Positions 27,022 through 34,826 of a stretch of DNA of 64,000 bases are shown in pieces. The position numbers and the translations under genes were made by a program. The notes beneath the pieces were generated by a model. The model ran no database searches and had not been told where the DNA came from. It was given only the letters and a program-made list of their open reading frames with translations. How positions within the stretch are numbered: position 1 is the stretch's first letter; every line of letters starts with the position of its first letter. The stretch covers positions 62,001-126,000 of the forward strand of contig CAMKSQ010000001.1 of assembly GCA_946415475.1 (NCBI GenBank). The letters run 5' to 3'. Source of the DNA: an uncultured Bacteroidales bacterium (GTDB lineage Bacteria; Bacteroidota; Bacteroidia; Bacteroidales; UBA932).

Positions 27022-27368
27022 TGGAAAAACCTGCCAGCACAAGGCAACTCAAGGTTGCCCGCGAAATCCAGAAAGACCTGGCGGAAATCATCCGGGCCAA
27101 GGGCATGGCCATCTTTGGCGGTGCCCTGGTTACCGTGAGTGAAGTCCGCGTGAGTCCGGACCTGTCGGTGGCCAAGGTGTTCGTGAGCATCTTCCCCTCG
27201 GACAAGCAGCCGGCCGTCATGGAATGGTTCCAGGAGAACAACAAAGCCCTCCGTGGAGAACTGGGCCACGTGGTGGCCAAGCAGTTCCGTATTGTTCCGG
27301 AGCTTATTTTCCTGCTGGACACCACCCTGGATTATGCGGAGCATATTGAGGAACTCCTGAAAAAGTAA
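27021..27368 (+). CDS. rbfA: Ribosome-binding factor A
   Basis: 115-residue KH-fold protein needed for late 30S maturation and cold growth. Recognised from RQLKVAREIQKDLAEIIR, VRVSPDLSVAKVFVS and PELIFLLDTTLDYAEHIEELL. Its ATG overlaps the last base of the tyrS stop, so the two are coupled. The stop is directly followed by the short dyad repeat that runs into the next gene's start. Confidence 0.93.
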   Translation: MEKPASTRQLKVAREIQKDLAEIIRAKGMAIFGGALVTVSEVRVSPDLSVAKVFVSIFPSDKQPAVMEWFQENNKALRGELGHVVAKQFRIVPELIFLLDTTLDYAEHIEELLKK

Positions 27369-27398
27369 GATACACTCGGCCCTCGGCCTCGGTATGAC
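27368..27398 (-). repeat. Short dyad repeat, copy 2
   Basis: Reads (minus) GTCATACCGAG, GC-rich centre, GAGTGTATCTT: the same element as 26-53 in opposite orientation. It bridges the rbfA stop and the start codon of the permease, whose ATG at 27394 is part of the repeat. Confidence 0.55.
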
Positions 27399-28581
27399 AA
27401 GACTGCCGCTCAGAATAGCCATCCGCTACCTGGTTTCCCGGAAATCGTACCATGTCATCAACATGATTTCGGGGATAGGTGCTGCGGGCATGGCTATTGG
27501 TACTGCGGCGCTCATTACCATCCTCTCCGTTTTTAACGGCTTCGACTCGCTTGTAAGTCAATCGCTTACGGATGCCAATCCAGACCTGGTCATCAAACCC
27601 GCCAGCGGAAAAGTTTTCCAGCCGGACAGCCTGGCGTGGCTGGTGGATGACCCGTCCATCATCCGGCTTTCCAGCGTGCTGGAGGACCAGGCCTTCCTTT
27701 CCTGCGATGGAAAACAGGGGCTGGTGCTGGTAAAGGGAATCGACGAAGCCGGCGAGGAAGAATCGCCCCTGCAGGGACACATGATAGACGGCATCTGGCA
27801 ACTCCATCGCGGAGACCGTCCCATGGCCGTTGCCGGAGCCGGACTGGCCGCCCAACTGGGCCTGAATCCCCGTTTCCTTTCTCCGCTGGAGCTCCACTAC
27901 CCTTCCCGTACGGACGCCATTTCGCTGGCCAATCCCGCCGCTTCGCTTCGCTCGGCAAAACTGGGGCTCTCCGGTGTGCTGTCCATCAGTTCGGAACTGG
28001 ACAACAAACTGCTGGTCGTTCCCATCGCCACGGTCCGGGAGCTGCTGGCCTACGAAACGGAAATATCGGCCTTGGAAATCTGGAGCGCACCGGGTAGTGC
28101 GAAAACGGTTCAAAAAGCCTTGCAGGAACGGCTGGGGGCCGCATATCGCGTGCTCGACCGCTACCAGCAAAACGCTTCGGTGTACAAGATGATGCGCTAC
28201 GAGAAGCTGGCCATTTACGCCATCCTCATCTTCGTGGTGCTCATCATCGCCTTTAATATTTACAGTTCGCTGCGGATGCTCGTCATCGAAAAGCAGGACG
28301 ATATCGCCACGCTGCGCAGCCTGGGTGCCACGGATGGCCTGGTGCGCCACATCTTCCGCCTGGAAGGCTGGCTGGTGTCCCTGCTGGGCATGGCCGTGGG
28401 GCTGGTTATCGGCATCGCGCTGGTGCTGGTGCAGCAGGAATTCGGCCTGGTGCCCATGCCGGGGAATTTCGTTGTCGATACTTACCCGGTGGTGCTGCGC
28501 GCCTCGGATATCCTGTGGACCGTCGGGGGCGTTGCACTTATTGGCTATCTGATGGCCCTTCTCCCCTCTCGCAAGATATGA
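27394..28581 (+). CDS. LolE/LolC-type ABC transporter permease
   Basis: 395-residue FtsX-like permease: one N-terminal helix (MISGIGAAGMAIGTAALITILSVF), a ~200-residue periplasmic domain and three C-terminal helices. This is the architecture of LolC/LolE, which release lipoproteins from the inner membrane to LolA. A LolA-like protein is encoded at 8445-8972. No LolD ATPase is adjacent, which is common in Bacteroidota. The ATG used lies within a short dispersed repeat. Confidence 0.88.
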   Translation: MTRLPLRIAIRYLVSRKSYHVINMISGIGAAGMAIGTAALITILSVFNGFDSLVSQSLTDANPDLVIKPASGKVFQPDSLAWLVDDPSIIRLSSVLEDQAFLSCDGKQGLVLVKGIDEAGEEESPLQGHMIDGIWQLHRGDRPMAVAGAGLAAQLGLNPRFLSPLELHYPSRTDAISLANPAASLRSAKLGLSGVLSISSELDNKLLVVPIATVRELLAYETEISALEIWSAPGSAKTVQKALQERLGAAYRVLDRYQQNASVYKMMRYEKLAIYAILIFVVLIIAFNIYSSLRMLVIEKQDDIATLRSLGATDGLVRHIFRLEGWLVSLLGMAVGLVIGIALVLVQQEFGLVPMPGNFVVDTYPVVLRASDILWTVGGVALIGYLMALLPSRKI

Positions 28582-29519
28582 ACCCCTCCCGGAATATGCT
28601 GTTCGCTTGCCTATGCCTTCTGGTATTGGGCGGGCTGGATTTGCTGACGGGAAACGGGTTCAACATTCCCTCGGAAGCCATTCTGTGGAAACTTCGCTTG
28701 CCGCGCATGCTAACAGCGGTGGTGGCCGGTGCTGCGCTGGCGCTCTCTGGCGCCCAGATGCAGGCCATTTTCCGCAATCCCCTGGCCGATCCGCACCTGA
28801 TGGGTGTATCCGGCGGTGCAGGGCTGGGTGCCGCCGTGGCAGCCTTGGCGGTAACGGGACTTGGTGCGTGGACCGGCGGACTGACACTGGTATCGGCCGC
28901 TTTTGTAGGCGCCCTGCTCACCGGCTTGGTGATTACGGCTGTCGCGGCACGGACGGAATCCACCACTACCCTTTTGCTGGTGGGCGTCATGCTGGGCTTC
29001 GTCCTGAGCGCCGTCAGTTCCATTTTGCAGTATTCGGCCGGCGAAGAAAGCCTCAAGCTGTTCTACAGCTGGATGGCGGGCAGTTTTTCCGGCGTTTCGT
29101 ACACCGGGCTGGCCTTTATGACGGCCATGCTGCTGGCAGGTCTGGCGCTGGCCTTGTCCCAGATGAAGGCCCTTGATTTGATTCTCTTTGGCGATGCCTA
29201 TGCCGCCCTTAGCGGAGCATCGCTCCGAAGCCTGCGCTTCCGCATCATGTTGGGCTGCGCGCTCACCACGGGCGCCGTCACGGCTTTCTGCGGACCGCTG
29301 GGCTTTGTGGGCATCGCCGCACCGCATATTGTGCGCCGTATCACGGGGACATCGGCCCACCGGACCGTTTTGCCCGGTAGTTTGGTGGCCGGAGCTTGCC
29401 TCGCCCTTGCCGGAGACATTCTCGCTCATGTGGGTAGCACGCCTCTTCCGGTTGGCAGCACGCTGGCGCTCATCGGCATTCCGCTCATTGTAGCCTTACT
29501 ATGGAGGAACCGCCTATGA
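28578..29519 (+). CDS. FecCD/BtuC-family ABC permease
   Basis: 313-residue membrane permease for iron-siderophore or cobalamin uptake. Family marks: LRLPRMLTAVVAGAALALSG, MQAIFRNPLADPHLMGVSGG, GFVGIAAPHIVRRITG and the closing PVGSTLALIGIPLIV. The ATG overlaps the stop of the LolE-like gene (ATGA), and its own stop overlaps the ATPase start. No periplasmic binding protein or TonB receptor is adjacent, so the ligand is undetermined. Confidence 0.92.
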   Translation: MNPSRNMLFACLCLLVLGGLDLLTGNGFNIPSEAILWKLRLPRMLTAVVAGAALALSGAQMQAIFRNPLADPHLMGVSGGAGLGAAVAALAVTGLGAWTGGLTLVSAAFVGALLTGLVITAVAARTESTTTLLLVGVMLGFVLSAVSSILQYSAGEESLKLFYSWMAGSFSGVSYTGLAFMTAMLLAGLALALSQMKALDLILFGDAYAALSGASLRSLRFRIMLGCALTTGAVTAFCGPLGFVGIAAPHIVRRITGTSAHRTVLPGSLVAGACLALAGDILAHVGSTPLPVGSTLALIGIPLIVALLWRNRL

Positions 29520-30304
29520 TGCTGGAAGTCAGACAATTGCGCCTCGCCTATGGCTCACGTATTCTTGCCCCGGATGTCAGTTTCCATCTGGAAGGCGGCG
29601 AATGCGTCCTCCTTGCCGGTGCCAATGGTTGCGGGAAAAGTACCTTACTAAGAACGTTAGCCTGCGAAGGTATGTATGCCGAAACCCTCCGCTTCGCTAC
29701 GTCCCTCCCAGTGCGCAACGCGCCTGCCGGCGCGGCTGTGGGCCCCTCCCATTCATGTGGCCATGGGCGGCCACAGGTTCCGGCACACACACCTTCTCCG
29801 GCTAAATGTATTCTTATCCCTACGGGAATTCCTAAGGTAAAGGGATTTACGGTGGAAGAATTTGTTCGGACGGGGTGCTTCCGGGAAAGTGACTGGGCGG
29901 GACGCTTGTCGACAGAGACGGAGCGGCGGTTACAAGGCGCGCTGGATTTGCTGGGACTCCGTGCCCAGGCCGGGCAGGACATCTCCACCCTCAGTGACGG
30001 CGAGTTCCAGAAAGCGTGCATCGCCGTGGGACTGACCCGCCGGGCCGATGTCCTCCTGCTGGACGAGCCCACCGCCTTCCTGGACGTAGAGAACCGCGTG
30101 ATGGTGCTGCGGACGCTGCGGAAAGTGGCGCAGGAGACCGGCATGGCCGTCCTTTTCTCCTCGCACGACCTCCACGACGCCTTGCAGGTAGTCCATCGCG
30201 TACTGGCTTTCACCCCCGCCGGCACCTTCCTGGAATCGACACAAAAAAACCGCCCGGAAGTACTCCGAGCGGCCTTTCCTATACTAAAAAACGCCGGACT
30301 GTGA
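29516..30304 (+). CDS. ABC transporter ATPase (BtuD/FecE type) with odd insert
   Basis: 262-residue ATPase partner of the FecCD permease. Walker A ANGCGKST, signature LSDGEFQ (variant of LSGGQ), Walker B VLLLDEPTAFLD and H-loop SSHDLHD are all present, so it should be active. Between Walker A and the Q-loop region (here IPTGIPKVKGFTVEE) about 48 residues are low-complexity and rich in Ala, Pro, Gly and His, unlike relatives. The DNA there is GC-rich and palindromic, so a mobile repeat may have entered in frame. The last 20 codons overlap the terminator of the opposing tRNA-Glu gene. Start at 29516 overlaps the permease stop. Confidence 0.85.
   Translation: MMLEVRQLRLAYGSRILAPDVSFHLEGGECVLLAGANGCGKSTLLRTLACEGMYAETLRFATSLPVRNAPAGAAVGPSHSCGHGRPQVPAHTPSPAKCILIPTGIPKVKGFTVEEFVRTGCFRESDWAGRLSTETERRLQGALDLLGLRAQAGQDISTLSDGEFQKACIAVGLTRRADVLLLDEPTAFLDVENRVMVLRTLRKVAQETGMAVLFSSHDLHDALQVVHRVLAFTPAGTFLESTQKNRPEVLRAAFPILKNAGL
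29663..29806 (+). repeat. GC-rich palindromic in-frame insert in the ABC ATPase
   Basis: Contains CGCGCC-TGCC-GGCGCG and TGTGGCC (29756-29762) / GGCCACA (29769-29775). It encodes a segment without resemblance to the family. Exact borders are uncertain. Confidence 0.5.
30243..30272 (-). terminator. tRNA-Glu terminator inside the ATPase coding end
   Basis: Minus strand: CCGCTCGGA pairs with TTCCGGGCGG over about 9 bp (30250-30272), followed by seven T residues (30243-30249). Confidence 0.75.
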
Positions 30305-30320
30305 AAGCCTGGCGTTTGGG

Positions 30321-30392
30321 TACTGGGTAGGAGAATCGAACTCCTATTGCGAGATTGAGAATCTCGAGTACTAACCGTTATACGAACCCAGC
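30321..30392 (-). tRNA. tRNA-Glu (anticodon CTC)
   Basis: 72 nt cloverleaf with acceptor GCTGGGT/ACCCAGT, D arm with AACGGTTAG loop, anticodon loop TTCTCAA (CTC reads GAG), T arm AGGAG-TTCGATT-CTCCT. CCA is not encoded. Confidence 0.96.
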
Positions 30393-30403
30393 GGTTGGGA
30401 ATG

Positions 30404-30434
30404 CAAAGGTACAATAATTTTTTTATTCTGCAAA
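30404..30434 (-). promoter_or_regulatory. Promoter of tRNA-Glu
   Basis: Minus strand: -33 TTTG (30431-30434), 19 bp spacer, -7 TACCTTTG (30404-30411). Confidence 0.75.
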
Positions 30435-30437
30435 TTT

Positions 30438-30806
30438 TTATTTCAGGAACACGAAGAAAACGGCCATAATCATGCAGAAAAATGCGGCAAGGTGATTCCA
30501 CTGCACCGGCTGTCCCTTGAACATGAAGGTGACAATCACCGTGAAAATGGTGAGCGAGATAACCTCCTGAATCACTTTTAGTTGCATCAGATTGAACGGT
30601 CCCCCGTTGCCCTGGAAACCAATCCGGTTGGCCGGAACGGTAAGGCAATACTCAAAGAAAGCGATGCCCCAGGAGAACAGAATGATGAGGATAAGCGGCC
30701 AGCCCGTGGAAATTTTCATTTCCTGCAGCTTAAGATGGCCGTACCACGCGAACGTCATGAATACGTTCGAGAAGATGAGCATGATAATGGTCCAGAAACC
30801 TTGCAT
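30438..30806 (-). CDS. DUF486 / DMT-like small membrane protein
   Basis: 122-residue protein with four predicted transmembrane helices, of the DUF486 family (small relatives of drug/metabolite transporters). Seen: NVFMTFAWYGHLK in helix 1, SWGIAFFEYCLTVPANRIG, and QLKVIQEVISLTIF. The ATG at 30806 is preferred; an in-frame upstream start at 30857 would be upstream of the -7 box. Function unknown. Divergent from glmM, with overlapping promoters. Confidence 0.85.
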   Translation of the reverse strand: MQGFWTIIMLIFSNVFMTFAWYGHLKLQEMKISTGWPLILIILFSWGIAFFEYCLTVPANRIGFQGNGGPFNLMQLKVIQEVISLTIFTVIVTFMFKGQPVQWNHLAAFFCMIMAVFFVFLK

Positions 30807-30812
30807 ATTAAA

Positions 30813-30844
30813 TTTGTAATTGGGGCGCAAAGTTAGTAACTTTG
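30813..30844 (+). promoter_or_regulatory. Promoter of glmM
   Basis: -33 TTTG (30813-30816), 20 bp spacer, -7 TAACTTTG (30837-30844). Interleaved with the DUF486 promoter, so both cannot be occupied together. Confidence 0.78.
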
Positions 30845-30858
30845 TATGATTAAACAAA
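30828..30858 (-). promoter_or_regulatory. Promoter of DUF486
   Basis: Minus strand: -33 TTTG (30855-30858), 19 bp spacer, -7 TAACTTTG (30828-30835). Its -7 box is the left arm of the palindrome CAAAGTTA-G-TAACTTTG shared with the glmM promoter. Confidence 0.75.
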
Positions 30859-30865
30859 CGATCAC

Positions 30866-32278
30866 ATGACTCTTATTAAATCCATCTCCGGCATACGCGG
30901 AACCATCGGTGGTGCTCCCGGCAACGCCTTAACTCCTGTCGATATTGTTAAATTCACGGCCGCATACGCCGCTACCCTGCCCCAGCGAAAACCCCAGCCC
31001 AACGGGGAACGCTATAAAATTGTGGTAGGAAAGGACGCCCGCATGTCCGGCGACATGGTGGAACAGTTGGTGGTAGGCACCCTTGTGGGCTGCGGAATCG
31101 ACGTAGTCAAATGCGGCTTCGCTTCCACTCCCACCACGGAAATGGCCGTCCTGTTTGCCAATGCGGACGGCGGCATCATCCTCACCGCCAGCCACAACCC
31201 GCGCCAGTGGAACGCCCTTAAACTCCTGAACGAGAAAGGCGAATTCCTCACCGCCGTAGAAGGTCAGGCCGTTCTGGACCTGGCAGAGAAAGAAGACTTC
31301 AACTTTGCGGAAGTGGACCAGCTGGGCAATATCGAAGAAGAAGATTTCACGGACCAGCATCTGGATGCCGTCCTGGCCCTGCCGGCCGTAGATGTAGAGG
31401 CCATCAAGGCCGCCCATTTCACTGTGGTTGTCGATGCCATCAACTCGGTGGGCGGCATCATCATGCCTCGCCTGCTCAAACGGCTGGGTGTCAAGTGCAT
31501 CGGCCTTAACTGCAACCCTACCGGAGACTTTGCACACAACCCGGAACCGCTGCCCGCCAACCTGGTGGACCTTTGCGGGACTGTCAAAAAGGAGAAGGCG
31601 GACCTGGGCGTTTCCGTAGACCCGGACGTGGACCGTCTGGCTTTCATCTGCGAGAACGGAGAACCGTTTGTGGAAGAGTATACGCTGGTTTCCGTGGCAG
31701 ACTATCTTTGTGAGATTGCGGAGAAAGAAGGCAAGCCCATCGCCACGGTATCCAACCTCAGCTCCACGCGTGCCCTGCGCGACGTCACGGAGAAGCACGG
31801 CGGCAAGTATTATGCAGCGGCCGTGGGTGAGGTGAATGTGACCACCCTCATGCACAAGGTGGGCGCCCTGATCGGCGGTGAAGGCAATGGCGGTGTCATC
31901 TATCCTGCCATCCATGCCGGCCGCGATGCCATGGTAGGCGTCGCCCTGTTCCTGAGCAACCTGGCCCACAAAGGCCTCAAGGTGAGCGAACTCAAAAAGA
32001 CCTATCCGCAGTACTTCATCGCCAAGAACAAGATCCAGCTCAGCGACAGCGCCCTTATCGACAAAATCCTGAGCGAGCTCAAGCGCATCTACGCCAAGGA
32101 GAACATCAACGACATCGACGGTGTCAAGATTAACTTCGAGGCCAACAAGACGTGGGTGCACCTGCGCAAGTCCAACACGGAGCCCATCATCCGCATTTAC
32201 TCGGAAGCCTCCACCATGGAAGCGGCGGAAGCCCTTGGCAATGAGGTTATTGCCGTAGCCAATCAAATCATCGGTTAA
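30866..32278 (+). CDS. glmM: Phosphoglucosamine mutase
   Basis: Converts glucosamine 6-phosphate to glucosamine 1-phosphate for UDP-GlcNAc and cell-wall synthesis. 470 residues, four-domain alpha-D-phosphohexomutase. Catalytic Ser lies in ILTASHNPRQWNALK (about 105-119), the metal loop is DPDVDRLAF, the sugar-binding loop GGEGNGGVIYP and the phosphate loop RKSNTEPIIRI. Other phosphohexomutases are possible, but the Bacteroidota GlmM pattern fits best. The next gene's ATG overlaps its stop. Confidence 0.9.
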   Translation: MTLIKSISGIRGTIGGAPGNALTPVDIVKFTAAYAATLPQRKPQPNGERYKIVVGKDARMSGDMVEQLVVGTLVGCGIDVVKCGFASTPTTEMAVLFANADGGIILTASHNPRQWNALKLLNEKGEFLTAVEGQAVLDLAEKEDFNFAEVDQLGNIEEEDFTDQHLDAVLALPAVDVEAIKAAHFTVVVDAINSVGGIIMPRLLKRLGVKCIGLNCNPTGDFAHNPEPLPANLVDLCGTVKKEKADLGVSVDPDVDRLAFICENGEPFVEEYTLVSVADYLCEIAEKEGKPIATVSNLSSTRALRDVTEKHGGKYYAAAVGEVNVTTLMHKVGALIGGEGNGGVIYPAIHAGRDAMVGVALFLSNLAHKGLKVSELKKTYPQYFIAKNKIQLSDSALIDKILSELKRIYAKENINDIDGVKINFEANKTWVHLRKSNTEPIIRIYSEASTMEAAEALGNEVIAVANQIIG

Positions 32279-33345
32279 TGTTCTCGTTCCGTACCACTCC
32301 CTTAGAGGACCAGCTGGACAAAGCCCTGCGGGAAGGCAAGGTGGGGTGTTTCTGTACGCAAAACTGCTGGGACACCGCCCGGGGTCGATGGATGTGGGAT
32401 ATTTTCCGCGAGCGGGGCAACCTTGTCACGGTATTCAACCCGCGCGAGGCAGAACTTACGCCGGGCACCAACCACGTTGTCTTTGAAAGCGACCAATTGC
32501 AGGCACTGGATGCCGTCGTGGTGGAAATCCAGGACGTAGGCGTGCGGTATTTCAACTACACCAAAGACGTGATGCAGCTCATGGAGATGCTCAAGTTGCT
32601 TGGTGACGACGCCCCTTCCTTATATATAGTAGACCACATCAACCCTTCCGGCCGCGTGGTGGAAGGCTCCATTCCGGCGGTCGCCGGGGAGATGTACGTT
32701 CCCAAGGTGGCGCATCGGCACGGTCTTACGCTGGGAGAACTGGTGAACCTGTACGCCAGCGAGATTGGCGCCAAGTTCCCTATCCACGTGATATCGGCCA
32801 TGGCAACGGATGCCAACCGGCAGCTGATGCCCTGGACCATCGCGCCCGCAAGCGACATTCCGGGCCTGTTCAGTTCCTATCTGTACAGCGGCGGCGGCCT
32901 GTGGAACAACACCACCCTTACGCCGGGAATCGGCACGGCAAGGCCCTACGAATATATCGGCGCGCCGTTTGTGAAGCCGCTCCGGCCGGAGGAACTGCCG
33001 CAGGCGCAGGGTGCCCTGCTCAGACCTTGTTCCTTTACTCCTGCTGCGGGTCGATATGCCGCCGAGCGTTGCTTTGGCTTTCAGATCATGCTGCTGCCCG
33101 GAGAACCCTACCACAGCCTGCTGCATACGCTGCACCTGATGCGCTGGTTCCGCGAACACTATTCGGCCTTCGAATTTGAGCCGGCATTCTGGACCAAACT
33201 GGCGGACCCGGTGCTGGAGGCCTACCTCAAGGAGGAGATTGGCTTTGACGTAGTACAGGAGCACGTAAAACTGGAAGAGCAAAAGTGGATCCGCAAAGCC
33301 AAGCGCTACACGCTGTACGACGATCAACCGTATAGGATGAAATAG
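32278..33345 (+). CDS. NamZ-like (DUF1343) exo-muramidase family protein
   Basis: 355 residues of the DUF1343 family; the characterised member NamZ releases MurNAc from peptidoglycan chain ends. Motifs seen: VVVEIQDVGVRYFNYTKD, YIVDHINPSGRVVEGS, RHGLTLGELVNLYA, LYSGGGLWNNTTLTPGIGTARPYE split over about 200-235, and GFQIMLLPGEPYHSLL. Unlike NamZ, no signal peptide is visible at the N-terminus (MFSFRTTPLEDQLD), so it may act in the cytosol on recycled muropeptides. Translational overlap with glmM supports a cell-wall amino-sugar role. Confidence 0.82.
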   Translation: MFSFRTTPLEDQLDKALREGKVGCFCTQNCWDTARGRWMWDIFRERGNLVTVFNPREAELTPGTNHVVFESDQLQALDAVVVEIQDVGVRYFNYTKDVMQLMEMLKLLGDDAPSLYIVDHINPSGRVVEGSIPAVAGEMYVPKVAHRHGLTLGELVNLYASEIGAKFPIHVISAMATDANRQLMPWTIAPASDIPGLFSSYLYSGGGLWNNTTLTPGIGTARPYEYIGAPFVKPLRPEELPQAQGALLRPCSFTPAAGRYAAERCFGFQIMLLPGEPYHSLLHTLHLMRWFREHYSAFEFEPAFWTKLADPVLEAYLKEEIGFDVVQEHVKLEEQKWIRKAKRYTLYDDQPYRMK

Positions 33346-33360
33346 GAGATACGCTTTATT

Positions 33361-33390
33361 TTGGAAATCCAAAAAGATTTCTTATCTTTG
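33361..33390 (+). promoter_or_regulatory. Promoter of rpmE2
   Basis: -33 TTG (33361-33363), 19 bp spacer, -7 TATCTTTG (33383-33390). Confidence 0.8.
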
Positions 33391-33397
33391 CGGTCCA

Positions 33398-33413
33398 AAA
33401 TTGTTAACAATTT
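33398..33413. promoter_or_regulatory. 16 bp perfect palindrome at the rpmE2 transcript start
   Basis: AAATTGTTAACAATTT, 7 bp after the -7 box. Good position for a repressor operator or a 5' end hairpin. Zinc-linked control is plausible because L31B is often the zinc-free substitute, but the match to a known Zur box is not established. Confidence 0.5.
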
Positions 33414-33428
33414 AAGTTTTTACGTGAA

Positions 33429-33680
33429 ATGAAGAAAGGAATTCATCCCGAAACCTACCGTCTTGTAGCTTTCAAGGATATGTCCAATGACACCGTCTTC
33501 GTCACCCGCAGCTGCGCTCCCTCCAAGGAGACCATCACTGTGGAAGGCGTAGAATACCCGCTGGTGAAGCTGGAAATTTCCAACACTTCCCACCCGTTCT
33601 ACACGGGCAAGGTGAAGCTGGTGGACACCGCCGGTCGTGTGGATATGTTCTATCAGAGATACAAGAGCCGCAAAAAATAA
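33429..33680 (+). CDS. rpmE2: 50S ribosomal protein L31 type B
   Basis: 83-residue bL31 of the long, zinc-independent type: it lacks the CxxC pairs of type A (a single Cys near residue 29) and has the longer middle with TVEGVEYPLVKLEISNTSHPFYTGK. Bridges the 30S head and the 50S central protuberance. Has its own promoter, a palindrome near the transcript start and a strong terminator. Confidence 0.95.
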   Translation: MKKGIHPETYRLVAFKDMSNDTVFVTRSCAPSKETITVEGVEYPLVKLEISNTSHPFYTGKVKLVDTAGRVDMFYQRYKSRKK

Positions 33681-33703
33681 GTTTTGCAGCCAACAAGGTT
33701 CAG

Positions 33704-33741
33704 CAACCGGTTTCCCACAGTGGGAGACCGGTTGTTTTTTT
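33704..33741 (+). terminator. Terminator of rpmE2
   Basis: CAACCGGT / ACCGGTTG with an inner TCCCAC-AGT-GGGA helix, then seven T residues. Confidence 0.92.
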
Positions 33742-33782
33742 AGCTCTCCCCTCTTAGCATTTTTTCTCTTTTCTCCAAATTC

Positions 33783-33797
33783 TGGCAAGGCTTGCCA
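33783..33797. promoter_or_regulatory. Palindrome upstream of the HNH gene
   Basis: TGGCAAG-G-CTTGCCA, a perfect 7+1+7 dyad; its right arm CTTGCCAAAA recurs at 33828-33837, and GGAA-ACGG-TTCC lies between. Possibly an operator; no standard -7 box was found before the HNH gene. Confidence 0.45.
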
Positions 33798-33855
33798 AAA
33801 TATGGAAACGGTTCCAAACGGGTGTAACTTGCCAAAAACTTTAAAGAGAACCGTT

Positions 33856-34326
33856 ATGAAAAGACAAAAAAACCATCGGCAACTGCTTTGGGAAGAAGCA
33901 ACCGGACACTGCATCTACTGCGGGCACCCCGTGAAACTGGAAGAAATGGAAGTGGATCACATCGAGCCCCTCAGCCTGGGCGGCAGCAACAGCATGGACA
34001 ACAAAGTATGCTCCTGTCCCCACTGCAATGCCAGCAAAGGCCGGCAAACCCTGGAGGAGTTCATCGGCAGCATGAGCGCTAAGGAACGCAAACGGTACAG
34101 CAACCGCATCAACACCCTTGTGGAGCAAGGGAAAATGGACTGGATAAAGGCCGATGTACTGGATCCGTACACCAAAGAAAACTGGGACAGCGACTGGGAC
34201 GATGACCCGGATACTGACAGTTTGGCAGAAGAAGACAGGCTGGCAAGCATTTTGATAAACCTCTCTGCGGAAATTTGTATGCATTATGGCAGAGAAAAAG
34301 AAGAAAGATATAACCGAAGGGGCTGA
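33856..34326 (+). CDS. HNH endonuclease-like protein
   Basis: 156 residues from the ATG at 33856 (an in-frame ATG at 33802 is also possible). The HNH/zinc core fills the first half: HCIYCGHP, MEVDHIEPLSLGGSN and CPHCNASKGRQTLEEF, with the two Cys pairs that hold the fold and the catalytic His of the DH pair. The second half is charged and acidic (SDWDDDPDTDS). Role unknown; small HNH proteins may serve defence, repair or mobile elements. Its last 41 nt overlap grpE in another frame, an unusual arrangement. Confidence 0.8.
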   Translation: MKRQKNHRQLLWEEATGHCIYCGHPVKLEEMEVDHIEPLSLGGSNSMDNKVCSCPHCNASKGRQTLEEFIGSMSAKERKRYSNRINTLVEQGKMDWIKADVLDPYTKENWDSDWDDDPDTDSLAEEDRLASILINLSAEICMHYGREKEERYNRRG

Positions 34327-34822
34327 CGGAAAGAAATTGGCAGCCCTGGAAGCCCGTGTAGAAGGCCTTAACGAGCAGTTGGAAGAGGCCAAGAAAAAGG
34401 CCGATGACGCCAAGGCAGACTACCTGCGCCTGATGGCAGAGTTCGATACCTTCCGCCGCCGTACGGCAGAAGAAAAACTTGCCCTGGTGAGCAGCGCCTC
34501 GGCCGACACCATCAAGGGACTTCTCCCCATCCTGGACGATTGCGAGATTGCTCTGGCCAACCTGGAGAAGAGCGCGGACAGCGAGGCCGCCAAGGAAGGC
34601 ACCCAAATGATTTTCAACAAGTTGACCAGCTACCTGAAAGGAAAAGGCCTGGAACGCATCGAGGCCAAGGGAGCAGACTTCGACACGGAACTGCATGAGG
34701 CTGTCACCACCTTCCCCGCCCCGTCGGAGGAGCTGAAGGGCAAAGTGATCGACGTCGTCCAAACCGGTTATACCCTGGGCGGAAAAGTTCTCCGCTATGC
34801 AAAAGTTGTTGTAGGAGCATAA
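34286..34822 (+). CDS. grpE: GrpE nucleotide exchange factor
   Basis: Releases ADP from DnaK. 178 residues: basic N-terminus, long coiled coil (about 20-60: LEARVEGLNEQLEEAKKKAD), the family stretch YLRLMAEFDTFRRRT, and the C-terminal beta domain ending VIDVVQTGYTLGGKVLRYAKVVV. dnaJ follows 4 nt later. No Met codon lies between residue 1 and the LMAEF segment, so the 41 nt overlap with the HNH gene seems real. Confidence 0.95.
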   Translation: MAEKKKKDITEGADGKKLAALEARVEGLNEQLEEAKKKADDAKADYLRLMAEFDTFRRRTAEEKLALVSSASADTIKGLLPILDDCEIALANLEKSADSEAAKEGTQMIFNKLTSYLKGKGLERIEAKGADFDTELHEAVTTFPAPSEELKGKVIDVVQTGYTLGGKVLRYAKVVVGA

Positions 34823-34826
34823 CGCT

